Shown here piece by piece: positions 55,307 to 63,020 of a DNA stretch of 64,000 nt. The notes under the pieces are model-generated. The model ran no database searches. It saw only the letters and a list, made by a program, of their open reading frames with translations, and was not told the DNA's origin. A program made the position numbers and the translations under genes. Positions within the stretch are counted from its first letter, which is position 1; every line of letters begins with the position of its first letter. The stretch is taken from positions 496,001-560,000 of the forward strand of contig NZ_BMSY01000002.1 of the NCBI RefSeq assembly GCF_014649395.1. The letters are read 5' to 3'. The stretch comes from Streptomyces aureoverticillatus (GTDB lineage Bacteria; Actinomycetota; Actinomycetes; Streptomycetales; Streptomycetaceae).

Positions 55307-56928
55307 TGGGTACCTCCCGTCGTCCTGCCGGGCGCGGCGCGCCCGGTCCCGTGCCGCTCCACGACCCCGGCCACGGCGGCCGCGAGCGCCCGTTCGGCGT
55401 CCCGCAGCCGGGCCCGGCAGGCCGCGCTCCAGTCGGCGTGCGCGACAAGGCGGCGCCGCAGCGCGGCCACGACCTCGTCGCACTCGCCGGGCCCGCCGCC
55501 CCGGTCGTGGTCGGCCACCACGTCGGCGAGCGGCGGGAGCGCGCCGCCGAGGGCGGGGAAGCCGTCGGGCGGGTTGATCTCGGTGAGTTCGGCGGCGCCG
55601 GTGTCGACGGCCTCGCGGACCGCGGCGCCGACGGCGTGGTGGGCGGTGCGGAACGGAACGCCCTGCGCGACCAGCCGGTTGGCGATCGCCGTGGCGGTCA
55701 CGAAGCCCTCCTTGGCGCGCTGCTCCATGCGCTCGGGCACCGGCCGCGCGCCCGTCACCAGGACCTGCGTCAGGAGCACGGAGTCCCGCACGGCGGCGAG
55801 GGCGGGCCACACCACGGCGACGGCCTCCGTGCCGACCTCGATGGAGTTGGTGAACGGCGTCGACTTCATCGCGGACGCCGACGCGGTCCACGCGCCGACG
55901 GCCGCCGCTGCCTTGGCCTTGACATGCTCCAGGAGGAACGCGTTCCGCTTCTGCGGCATGGCCGAGCTGCCGCCGACGAGCCGCTCCGGGAACTCCACGA
56001 AGCCGAACTCCTGCGTGCTCCACAGCTGGAGGTCGGTGGCGAGCCGGCTCAGCGTCACCCCGGCCGACGCCGCCGCGGCCAGTGCCCGCAGCGCCGTGTC
56101 GCGGGCGGCCACGGCGTCCGTGGCGTGCAGCGGCGGCCCGCCGAAGCCCAGCAGTTCGGCCGTGCGCGCGGGCCGGATCGGCAGATCGGTGCCGGCCACC
56201 GCGCCCGCGCCGAGCGGACAGCGCCGGTCCAGCTCGTCCACGGTGTGCCGCAGGCCCGCGATGTCCCGGTCGAGCGCGGCGGCGAGCCCCGCCAGGTAGT
56301 AGCCGTACGTGACCGGCATCGCGGGCTGGAAGTGGGTGTACGCGGGCATGATCACGTCCCGGTGGACCCGGGCCCGGGACAGCAGCGCCGCCTGCAGCCG
56401 CTGCGACTGGCTGAGCAGCTCCAGGAGTTCGCCGCGCAGCCGCATCGCGGTGACGGTGGCCTTCAGGTCGTTGCGGGAGCGCCCGGTGTGCAGCTTGCCG
56501 CCGACGTCCGCGCCGAGCGTCGCGGTGAGGTGGCCCTCGTACATGAGGTAGAGCCCGCGCGGGGCGTCGAGGCCCACGAGTTCGCGGAAGCCGTCCGCGC
56601 GCAGCCGGCCGATGCGGTCCAGGAGGGCCGCGGCCGCGGGGCCCGGGAGTAGTCCGCTCTCGGTGAGCATCACGATGTGCGCGAGGTCGACGGTGCTGGT
56701 GGAGTCCAGCTCCGCGCGGATCTCCTCGGGCCCCGGCTCGCCGTAGACGACACGGCGGGTGCGGGGGCCGAGGACGGCGGTGAGGCGGCCGGTGCCGGAC
56801 GGGGCGGCGGGTTCCGCCGGTGGGGTCAGGGGCACGGGGGCCGTCACGTCGGGGCCTGTCGCGGGGGTCGTCGCCTCGGTGTCGGTCACGGGGGCCGTCA
56901 CCTCGGGGCCGGTCACGGGGGCCGTCAC
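55303..56928 (-). CDS. Argininosuccinate-lyase-like enzyme of diaminobutyrate synthesis
   Basis: A fumarase/ASL superfamily lyase of 541 aa. The signature loop is GSSAMPQKRNAFLLEHVKAK, with the catalytic Ser in GSS. HTGRSRNDLKAT and TDLPIRPARTAEL (ASL-type) are also present. The first 40 residues are a 9-residue repeat (VTAPVTGPE, VTAPVTDTE, ATTPATGPD, VTAPVPLTP) outside the fold. GTG 56928 overlaps the PLP gene's stop (GTGA). Proposed reaction: eliminate fumarate from an N-succinyl-diaminobutyrate adduct to give 2,3-diaminobutyrate. This is inferred from the kinase/PLP/lyase trio rather than arginine synthesis, as no other arg genes are here. Confidence 0.87.
   Translation of the reverse strand: MTAPVTGPEVTAPVTDTEATTPATGPDVTAPVPLTPPAEPAAPSGTGRLTAVLGPRTRRVVYGEPGPEEIRAELDSTSTVDLAHIVMLTESGLLPGPAAAALLDRIGRLRADGFRELVGLDAPRGLYLMYEGHLTATLGADVGGKLHTGRSRNDLKATVTAMRLRGELLELLSQSQRLQAALLSRARVHRDVIMPAYTHFQPAMPVTYGYYLAGLAAALDRDIAGLRHTVDELDRRCPLGAGAVAGTDLPIRPARTAELLGFGGPPLHATDAVAARDTALRALAAAASAGVTLSRLATDLQLWSTQEFGFVEFPERLVGGSSAMPQKRNAFLLEHVKAKAAAAVGAWTASASAMKSTPFTNSIEVGTEAVAVVWPALAAVRDSVLLTQVLVTGARPVPERMEQRAKEGFVTATAIANRLVAQGVPFRTAHHAVGAAVREAVDTGAAELTEINPPDGFPALGGALPPLADVVADHDRGGGPGECDEVVAALRRRLVAHADWSAACRARLRDAERALAAAVAGVVERHGTGRAAPGRTTGGTQ
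56821..56928 (-). repeat. 27-bp coding repeat at the lyase N-terminus, four units
   Basis: Each unit encodes a nine-residue VTAPVTGPE-like block. It is located before the catalytic fold. Confidence 0.8.
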
Positions 56929-58004
56929 GACAGGACCCGTTCCGGGCGGGCGAGGGCCGCGGGGCGGGGCACCACGCCGGGCACGTCGTCGTAGGCGCGG
57001 CGGTTCCACGCGAACCGGGTCCAGCCCTGGCCGGCCTCCTCGGGCGAGGCGACGGTCACGGGCTCGGCGTCCGGGCGCGGGTCCAGGACGTACCCGTTGT
57101 CCGCGAGCCACGCGTCGTCGTACACCGTGGCCTGATAGCGGTAGCCCTCGTCCGGCATCATCACCACGCACAGCCGGTCGGGGTTCTGCCTGGCCCACCA
57201 CTGCGCGACGAGGTACGCGGCGCCGCTCGTCGGCCCCTGGAACAGGGCGTGCTGGGCGTGCAGCGACCGGGTGTGGGCGTACGCCTCCTCGGCGGAGCAC
57301 CAGTGGACCTCGTCGAACAGGCCGTGGTCGAGGTTGGCGGGCCACAGGCTGTTGCCGAGCCCGCGCAGCGCGCGCGGGCCGTCGCCCTGACCGAACAGCA
57401 CGCTGCTGTGCGTGTCGACGCCGATGGCGAGCGTGTCGGGGGTGTGCTCGCGCAGCCCGCGCACGGTGCCGCTCATCGAGCCGCCCGAGCCGACCGGGCC
57501 CACCAGGCAGTCCACCGCGCCGAGCGTGCGGATCAGCTGCTCCGAGACCCGCTCGTACGACCGCGGGTTGTCGGGGTTGGTGTACTGCTCGGGGCAGAAC
57601 GTCGACGGCAGTCCGGCGCGGATCTCCGCGAGGCGCCGCAGGCGGGCCTCCTGGAAGCCGCCGACGGCGGCGGGCTCCTGGCAGATCTCGACCTTCGCGC
57701 CGAGGTCGCTGAGCCTGCGGTACAGATTCCCGTCGATGGCCGGGTCGCTGACCAGGATCAGCTCGCGCTCGGTCAGCGCGGCCTGCATGGCGAGGGCGAG
57801 CCCGAAGGTGCCGGAGGTGGTCTCGACGACCACGGTGTTGTGGTGCAGCTCACCCCGCTCGCGGGCGCGTTGGAGGATGAAGTGGGCGGGCAGCAGCTTC
57901 ATCAGGGTGAAGACCGCGCCGTACAGATTCGGGCCGATCCGCACGAGGCGCGGCATCATCTGCGCCTCGGTGATCGAGTGGTACGTCGGGGGGGTCACCG
58001 GCAT
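56925..58004 (-). CDS. Cysteine-synthase-fold PLP enzyme (phosphothreonine beta-replacement)
   Basis: A 359-aa fold-type II PLP protein. The phosphate-binding loop is GPVGSGGSMSG, and ETTSGTFGLALAMQ corresponds to the TSGNTG substrate loop of cysteine synthase. The usual S-x-K-D/N-R Schiff-base motif is not recognisable; Lys36 in TLMKLLPA is the best candidate. ATG 58004 has GGGAG 5 nt upstream. First gene of the operon PLP-lyase-ATP-grasp-NRPS-kinase. Proposed role: replace the phosphate of O-phosphothreonine with the amino group of aspartate, giving the adduct that the lyase cleaves. Confidence 0.87.
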   Translation of the reverse strand: MPVTPPTYHSITEAQMMPRLVRIGPNLYGAVFTLMKLLPAHFILQRARERGELHHNTVVVETTSGTFGLALAMQAALTERELILVSDPAIDGNLYRRLSDLGAKVEICQEPAAVGGFQEARLRRLAEIRAGLPSTFCPEQYTNPDNPRSYERVSEQLIRTLGAVDCLVGPVGSGGSMSGTVRGLREHTPDTLAIGVDTHSSVLFGQGDGPRALRGLGNSLWPANLDHGLFDEVHWCSAEEAYAHTRSLHAQHALFQGPTSGAAYLVAQWWARQNPDRLCVVMMPDEGYRYQATVYDDAWLADNGYVLDPRPDAEPVTVASPEEAGQGWTRFAWNRRAYDDVPGVVPRPAALARPERVLS

Positions 58005-58433
58005 GGGAGCTCCCTGGGAATCGGGGTGGTGCTGGTCGGTTCGGCGGCGGGCGGCGGAGTCGCCCCTCGGCGGTTGGGTGGTGGGCGCCACGGGGGCGCG
58101 GGCCGGGCTCCGCGCGAGGCCGGGGAGACGACACAGGCCCTGTGGGCGTGCCTCTCCTTCGGCAGGATCCCGGGAGGCCGCTGACAGGGGACTGACAGGG
58201 GCGGTGGCCGGTCGCGTCGGAGCCGTGCCCGGGGCGGGGCGTGGCGCGGCATTGCCTGCGGCGGCGTGCGGCTCTGTCTGCGGCGGGGTGCGGCTCTGTC
58301 TGCGGCGGGGTGCCGGACATCACAGGGCTCAGGCCCCGCACGGTCATCCGGCTGTCAGCGGCCGGTGGAATCATGGGAGGCCGACCGGTGTGCCGTCGCA
58401 CGCCGGTCCGGATACCGGCTCTGGGGGGACAGC
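58005..58433. promoter_or_regulatory. Divergent promoter region with 22-bp repeats
   Basis: 429 bp between the minus-strand operon and the thioesterase gene. It holds CTGACAGGGG twice (58183-58203) and a 22-bp tandem repeat, GTGCGGCTCTGTCTGCGGCG-type units at 58266-58287 and 58288-58309 with a third partial copy. GGGGGGAC upstream of 58434 is the ribosome site of the thioesterase gene. Confidence 0.6.
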
Positions 58434-59162
58434 ATGGTGTGGACGCAGGCAGTCGAGTCACGGCCCTTCGCGGCGGGCCGCCTGGTGTGCTTCCCGCACG
58501 CCGGGGGCTCGCCGTACTTCTTCCGCTCGTGGGGCAAGGCGCTCACGGACCTCGAGGTGCACGCGGTCTGCTATCCGGGGCGCGCCGACCGCATCGCCGA
58601 GGAGCCGGCCACGGACCTGAAGCTGCTGGCCCGGCGCATCGCCGAGGAGCTGCGGCCGCTGCCGGACGGGCGGCCCACCGCGTTCTTCGGGCACAGCATG
58701 GGCGCGTTCGTCGCCCATGAGGTGGCCCTGCTGTGGCAGGCCGACGGCGCGGGCGTGAGCCATTTCTTCGCGTCGGCGGCCCGCGGCCCGCAGACCTGCC
58801 ACGGCACCCCCGAGAAGGTCGCCGCGATGGACGACGCGGCCGTCCTGCGCATCATGGCCCAGCTCGGCGGCACGGACGCGGAGCTGCTCGACAACCCGGC
58901 CTTCCTGGAGCTCGTGATGCCGTACGTGCGCGCGGACTTCCAGATGGTCGCGGGCTATGCCGGGCAGCCGGGCGCGCTCCTCGACTGCCCCGTCACGGCG
59001 CTCCTCGGCGACACCGACCCCCGGGTGACCGCCGAACAGGCCGCCGCCTGGCGGCAGTCGGCCCGGAACTCGTTCACGATGCACACGCTCACCGGCGGGC
59101 ACTTCTACCTGGCGGACGAGCCGCCGTTCGAGATCGTCGAGGAAGCACTCCGCGCGGGCTGA
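58434..59162 (+). CDS. Type II thioesterase
   Basis: A 242-aa stand-alone alpha/beta hydrolase of the NRPS/PKS editing class. Catalytic Ser in FFGHSMGAF, Asp in LLGDTDPRV, His in LTGGHFYL; RLVCFPHAGGSPYFFRSW gives the typical N-terminal oxyanion block. All three catalytic residues are present, unlike the thioesterase domain of the nearby NRPS, so it could supply the missing release activity as well as clearing mischarged carriers. ATG 58434. Its last 58 nt overlap the 3' end of the converging DAHP synthase gene. Confidence 0.93.
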   Translation: MVWTQAVESRPFAAGRLVCFPHAGGSPYFFRSWGKALTDLEVHAVCYPGRADRIAEEPATDLKLLARRIAEELRPLPDGRPTAFFGHSMGAFVAHEVALLWQADGAGVSHFFASAARGPQTCHGTPEKVAAMDDAAVLRIMAQLGGTDAELLDNPAFLELVMPYVRADFQMVAGYAGQPGALLDCPVTALLGDTDPRVTAEQAAAWRQSARNSFTMHTLTGGHFYLADEPPFEIVEEALRAG

Positions 59163-60529
59163 ACCCGGTATCTCTCGGCCAGCAGGAACGCCAGGTCGAG
59201 TGACTGTGTGTGGTTGAGGCGGGGATCGCAGGCCGTCTCGTAGCGGTGCGGCAGATCCTCCTCCAGGACGGCGTTGCCGCCGCCGACGCACTCGGTCACG
59301 TCGTCGCCGGTGAGCTCGACGTGGATGCCGCCGGGGTGCGTGCCGAGCTCCTGGTGGACCTCCACGAATCCGCGCACCTCGTCGAGCACGGTGTCGAACC
59401 GCCGGGTCTTGTGGCCGCTGGGCGCGGTCGTCGTGTTGCCGTGCATCGGGTCGCTGACCCAGGCCACCAGGGCGCCTTCGGCGTTGACCTTCTCCACCAG
59501 CGTGGGCAGCAGGTCGCGCACGCGGTCGGCGCCCGCGCGCACCACGAACGTGAGCCGGCCGGGCTCGCGGTCCGGGTCGAGCCGGTCGATCAGGGACAGG
59601 ACGGTGTCGGGGGTCGTCGTCGGGCCGAGCTTGACGGCGATGGGGTTGGCGACGCGGGAGAAGTACTCGACGTGGGCGCCGTCCAGGTCGCGGGTGCGCT
59701 CGCCGATCCACAGCAGGTGCCCGCTGGTGGCGTAGGCGCGGCCGCCGCCGGGCTCGGTGCGGGTCAGCGCCGCCTCGTAGTCCAGGAGCAGCCCCTCGTG
59801 ACCGACGAAGAACTCGGCGGTGGCCAGCTCCCGGGTGTCGACGCCGCAGGCCCGCATGAACGCGAGGCTGCGGCCGATCTCGTCGGCGAGCTGTTCGTAG
59901 CGCTCGCCCGCGCCGGACGCGGCGACGAACCCCGCGTTCCAGGCGTGCACCTGGCGCAGGTCGGCGAAGCCGCCCGTGGTCAGGGCGCGCACCAGGTTGA
60001 GCGTGCGGGCCGACGCCTCGTACATGGTGCGCAGGCGTCGCGGGTCCGGGATCCGGGCCCGCTCGGTGAACTCCAGGCCGTTGACGGCGTCGCCGCGGTA
60101 CGAGGGCAGCACGACGCCGTCGCGTTCCTCCACCGGGCTCGACCGGGGCTTGGCGTACTGCCCGGCCATGCGGCCGACCTTGACGACCGGCAGGGCGGTG
60201 GCGTGCGAGAGGACCACGGCCATCTGAAGCAGCGTCTGGAGCTTGCCGCGGATCGCGTCGGCCGTGGCCCGCTCGAAGGTCTCGGCGCAGTCGCCGCCCT
60301 GGAGCAGGATGGCCTCGCCGCGCGCGACCGCGGCCATGCGCCGGCGCAGCAGGTCGCACTCGGCGGCGAAGACCAGCGGCGGCGCGGCGGCCAGCCAGCC
60401 GGTCACCGCGCGCAGTTCGTCCGCGTCCGGCCAGTCGGGCTGCTGCCGGGCGGGGAACGCCCGCCAGGATTCGGCCGCCGGGTTCTTCGCTTCACTTTCC
60501 CTTTTGCTGTCTCTCTTGCTGTCTTTCAT
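59105..60529 (-). CDS. Class II DAHP synthase
   Basis: 3-deoxy-D-arabino-heptulosonate-7-phosphate synthase, plant-type class II, 474 aa. Hallmarks: SWRAFPARQQPDWPD, LLQGGDCAETF, KVGRMAGQYAKPRS, WVSDPMHGNT and GIHVELTGDDVTEC. A cluster-encoded copy raises chorismate supply for an aromatic building block and may escape aromatic feedback. The usual end (LNHTQSLDLAFLLAE) is followed by 22 extra residues that are read from the 3' end of the converging thioesterase gene. ATG 60529; the first 15 residues are a Lys/Ser/Arg-rich repeat (KDSKRDSKRESE). It is divergent from the chorismate synthase component. Confidence 0.95.
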   Translation of the reverse strand: MKDSKRDSKRESEAKNPAAESWRAFPARQQPDWPDADELRAVTGWLAAAPPLVFAAECDLLRRRMAAVARGEAILLQGGDCAETFERATADAIRGKLQTLLQMAVVLSHATALPVVKVGRMAGQYAKPRSSPVEERDGVVLPSYRGDAVNGLEFTERARIPDPRRLRTMYEASARTLNLVRALTTGGFADLRQVHAWNAGFVAASGAGERYEQLADEIGRSLAFMRACGVDTRELATAEFFVGHEGLLLDYEAALTRTEPGGGRAYATSGHLLWIGERTRDLDGAHVEYFSRVANPIAVKLGPTTTPDTVLSLIDRLDPDREPGRLTFVVRAGADRVRDLLPTLVEKVNAEGALVAWVSDPMHGNTTTAPSGHKTRRFDTVLDEVRGFVEVHQELGTHPGGIHVELTGDDVTECVGGGNAVLEEDLPHRYETACDPRLNHTQSLDLAFLLAERYRVQPARSASSTISNGGSSAR

Positions 60530-60733
60530 GACTGCCTTCCCCGTACGGACATGGGACAGGAGGAACGGAAACGTGCGTCAACTGAATCCGTGCGCCCCCG
60601 CCCGGGTCAAGAGATTCGCCATTGGTCCGCATCGGGTGCGGGCAATTGGTCTGGCATGGTGCGCGCCGCCGCTGGTTCACTCGTTTTCACTTACGGAACA
60701 AGTGGATTCACCGCCGGTGAAAGGGAGTTCACC
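60530..60733. promoter_or_regulatory. Divergent promoter region, DAHP synthase / anthranilate-type synthase
   Basis: 204 bp. GGGAG before ATG 60734 and GGGGAAGG before the DAHP synthase start are the ribosome sites. No trp leader peptide with Trp codons was found. Confidence 0.45.
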
Positions 60734-62284
60734 ATGCCCGGAACAATGACGGTCGGTGTGCGGGTGACCGAGGCCGAACTGCCCCGCCACGACCCCCTGG
60801 ATCTCTACGTCCCGCTGCGCGAGGCCCTCGGCCAGGACGACGTGTTCCTGTTCGAGAGCGTCGACGGCGCCGACCAGGACCGCCGTTCGGCCGTCGTCGG
60901 CTTCGGCCGGCTCGCGGAGATCCGGGTGTACGACGGCCACATCGACCTCGAAGGGCCGCCCGCCCTCGCCCGGGCGCTGGCCGGGGCGGCCCTCGCGGCC
61001 GGGCTGCGCGGGGATCATCCGCAGGCGCCGGAACCCGGCGTGCACCGGCTGCGCTTCACCGCCGCCGACCAGGTCTGGGACGCCCTCGCCCGCGCGCAGC
61101 GCCTGTTCGACCTGGACACCGAGGTGCCCGCGACGGCCTTCGCGTTCGGCTTCCTGACGTCCCTGGCGTACGAATCCGCCTGGCACATGGAGGAGTTGCC
61201 CGCCCGCACCAAGGAGCCGCACGGTCCGGACATCACGCTCACCCTGTTCCGGGACACCGTCTGGTACGACGTGGCCGACGGGTCGGTGCGCCATCTGCGG
61301 GCCGGGAGCCGGGCGTTCGCGGAGGGCCCGGAGGAACCGGAGGACGCGGGCAGGTGGGACGGGGACGCCGTCGCCGCGTTGGCCCGGAAAGCGGCGCGGG
61401 CGGCGGCGCGCGGCCCGCGCGAGCCGGTGGTCCCCGAGGCTCCCGCCCCGGAGTCCGTGCGGGACAGCGTGAGCCGCGAGACGTTCCTCGACTGGGCCCG
61501 GACGTGTCTGGAGCACATCGGGGTCGGCGACATCTACCAGATCCAGATCGGCCACCGCATCGACGTCCGCACCGCGTTGACCCCCGTCGACGTATACCGG
61601 CGGCTTCGCGCCCGCAACCCCTCGCCGTACATGTATCTGATGCCCCGCGCGGGCCACACGCTGATCGGCGCGAGCCCGGAGCTGTTCTTCCGGATCGAGG
61701 GCGACGAGATCGTGATGCGCCCCATCGCGGGCACGGCGCGGCGGGGGCCCGACGAGGAGGAGAACCAGCGCCGCGTCAAGGAGATGCGCGAGTCCGTCAA
61801 GGAGCAGGCCGAGCACATCATGCTGGTCGACCTGTGCCGCAACGACATCGGCCGGGTGAGCGTGCCGAGCACCCAGCCGGTGGCCGAGCTGATGGCCGTG
61901 GAGAGCTTCAGCCATGTGTTCCACCTGGTGTCGACGGTCTCCGGACGGCTCGAGGCGGGGGTGGACACCTGGCAGGCCGTGCGCGCGACGTTCCCCGCGG
62001 GCACCATGACGGGGGCGCCCAAGGTGCGCGCCATGGAGATCGTCGACGGCCTGGAGCGGGAGCGGCGCGGCGCCTACGCGGGCGCCGTCGGCCTGGTCGA
62101 CGTGCGCGGCTGGAGCGAGCTCGCGCTGTGCATCCGCACCGTCGAGCACGACGGGCGGACCTACTCCACGCAGAGCTCGGCCGGCATGGTCGCCCAGTCC
62201 GAGCCGGAGTCCGAGTGGCGCGAGACGCTGGCGAAGATGGGGGCCGCCTACTGGGCCCTGACGGGTCAGGAGTTGCTGGCGTGA
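60734..62284 (+). CDS. Anthranilate/ADIC-synthase-type chorismate aminating subunit
   Basis: Chorismate-utilising enzyme component I, 516 aa. The C-terminal domain contains GASPELFFRIEGDEIVMRPIAGTARRG, HIMLVDLCRNDIGRVS and FPAGTMTGAPKVRAMEIVDG. The PIAGT motif (residues 330-334) is that of anthranilate and ADIC synthases, which aminate C2 of chorismate; PabB-type enzymes have PIKGT. No lyase difference can be read reliably, so the product may be anthranilate or 2-amino-2-deoxyisochorismate. ATG 60734. Its stop overlaps the amidotransferase start (GTGA). Because DAHP synthase and NRPS genes are adjacent, a biosynthetic rather than tryptophan role is inferred. Confidence 0.9.
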   Translation: MPGTMTVGVRVTEAELPRHDPLDLYVPLREALGQDDVFLFESVDGADQDRRSAVVGFGRLAEIRVYDGHIDLEGPPALARALAGAALAAGLRGDHPQAPEPGVHRLRFTAADQVWDALARAQRLFDLDTEVPATAFAFGFLTSLAYESAWHMEELPARTKEPHGPDITLTLFRDTVWYDVADGSVRHLRAGSRAFAEGPEEPEDAGRWDGDAVAALARKAARAAARGPREPVVPEAPAPESVRDSVSRETFLDWARTCLEHIGVGDIYQIQIGHRIDVRTALTPVDVYRRLRARNPSPYMYLMPRAGHTLIGASPELFFRIEGDEIVMRPIAGTARRGPDEEENQRRVKEMRESVKEQAEHIMLVDLCRNDIGRVSVPSTQPVAELMAVESFSHVFHLVSTVSGRLEAGVDTWQAVRATFPAGTMTGAPKVRAMEIVDGLERERRGAYAGAVGLVDVRGWSELALCIRTVEHDGRTYSTQSSAGMVAQSEPESEWRETLAKMGAAYWALTGQELLA

Positions 62285-62955
62285 ACAGCTCGCAGCTCCC
62301 GCCGCCCGCGTGCGACAGCTCCCCGGCACCGTACGAGAAAGGCTTCCACGGCATGAAGGTCCTGCTGATCGACGCCTACGACAGCTTCGTCCACATCATC
62401 GACCAGTATCTGCGCACGCTCGGCGCCGAGACCCGGGTGGTGCGCTCCCTGACCCGCTCCCCCGCCGAGCTGGCCGCGGCGGCGCCGGACGCCGTGGTGC
62501 TCGGTCCCGGCCCCGGGCACCCGGCCGAGTCCGGACACGTCGAGCTGGTCCGGGAGTTCGCGGGGCGGGTGCCGTTGCTCGGTGTCTGCCTGGGGCACCA
62601 GGCGATCGCCCTCGCGTACGGCGGCCGGGTGGAGGTGGCCGGGCAGGTGATGCACGGGCGCACCAGCACGGTGCGGCACGACGGCGCCGGGCTCTTCCAG
62701 GGCCTCGGCCACACCCTCGAAGCCACCCGCTACCACTCACTGGTCGTCGCCGAACCGCTGCCCGACGAGCTGGTGACGACGGCCACCGCCCTCGACCACG
62801 GGTACGTGATGGGGCTGCGGCACCGTGAACTGCCCGTCGAGGGCGTGCAGTTCCACCCCGAGAGCATCATGACCAACGGCGGCCTGGCGATGATGCAGAA
62901 CTTCCTCGCCGGCTCCGGGAGCCGTGCCGGGCGGGCGGCGGTCACCTCCGCTTGA
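62281..62955 (+). CDS. Glutamine amidotransferase subunit of the chorismate aminating enzyme
   Basis: Class I glutamine amidotransferase (TrpG/PabA type), 224 aa. Nucleophile Cys103 in GVCLGHQAIALAYGG, His192 and Glu194 in QFHPESI. It delivers ammonia to the preceding subunit. GTG 62281 is used because GGAG lies 8 nt upstream and it overlaps the previous stop; ATG 62353, where the family core (MKVLLIDAYDSFVHI) begins, is a good alternative and would drop 24 residues. In phenazine-type pathways the two subunits are fused; here they are separate. Confidence 0.92.
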   Translation: MNSSQLPPPACDSSPAPYEKGFHGMKVLLIDAYDSFVHIIDQYLRTLGAETRVVRSLTRSPAELAAAAPDAVVLGPGPGHPAESGHVELVREFAGRVPLLGVCLGHQAIALAYGGRVEVAGQVMHGRTSTVRHDGAGLFQGLGHTLEATRYHSLVVAEPLPDELVTTATALDHGYVMGLRHRELPVEGVQFHPESIMTNGGLAMMQNFLAGSGSRAGRAAVTSA

Positions 62956-63020
62956 CCGCCGCCGCGTCCGGCCCCGGGCTCACCTCCCCGTCCCCGGGCT
63001 CACCGCCCCCGGGACCGCGC

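Noticed and set aside
55303..56928. Argininosuccinate lyase for arginine synthesis
   Set aside because: The operon partners are a threonine-type kinase, a PLP replacement enzyme, an ATP-grasp ligase and an NRPS, with no other arg genes, so a diaminobutyrate role fits better.
60530..60733. trp-type attenuator leader
   Set aside because: No short open frame with tandem Trp codons and no alternative terminator stem were seen.
60734..62955. 4-amino-4-deoxychorismate synthase (PabAB)
   Set aside because: The motif is PIAGT, not PIKGT, so C2 amination is expected.
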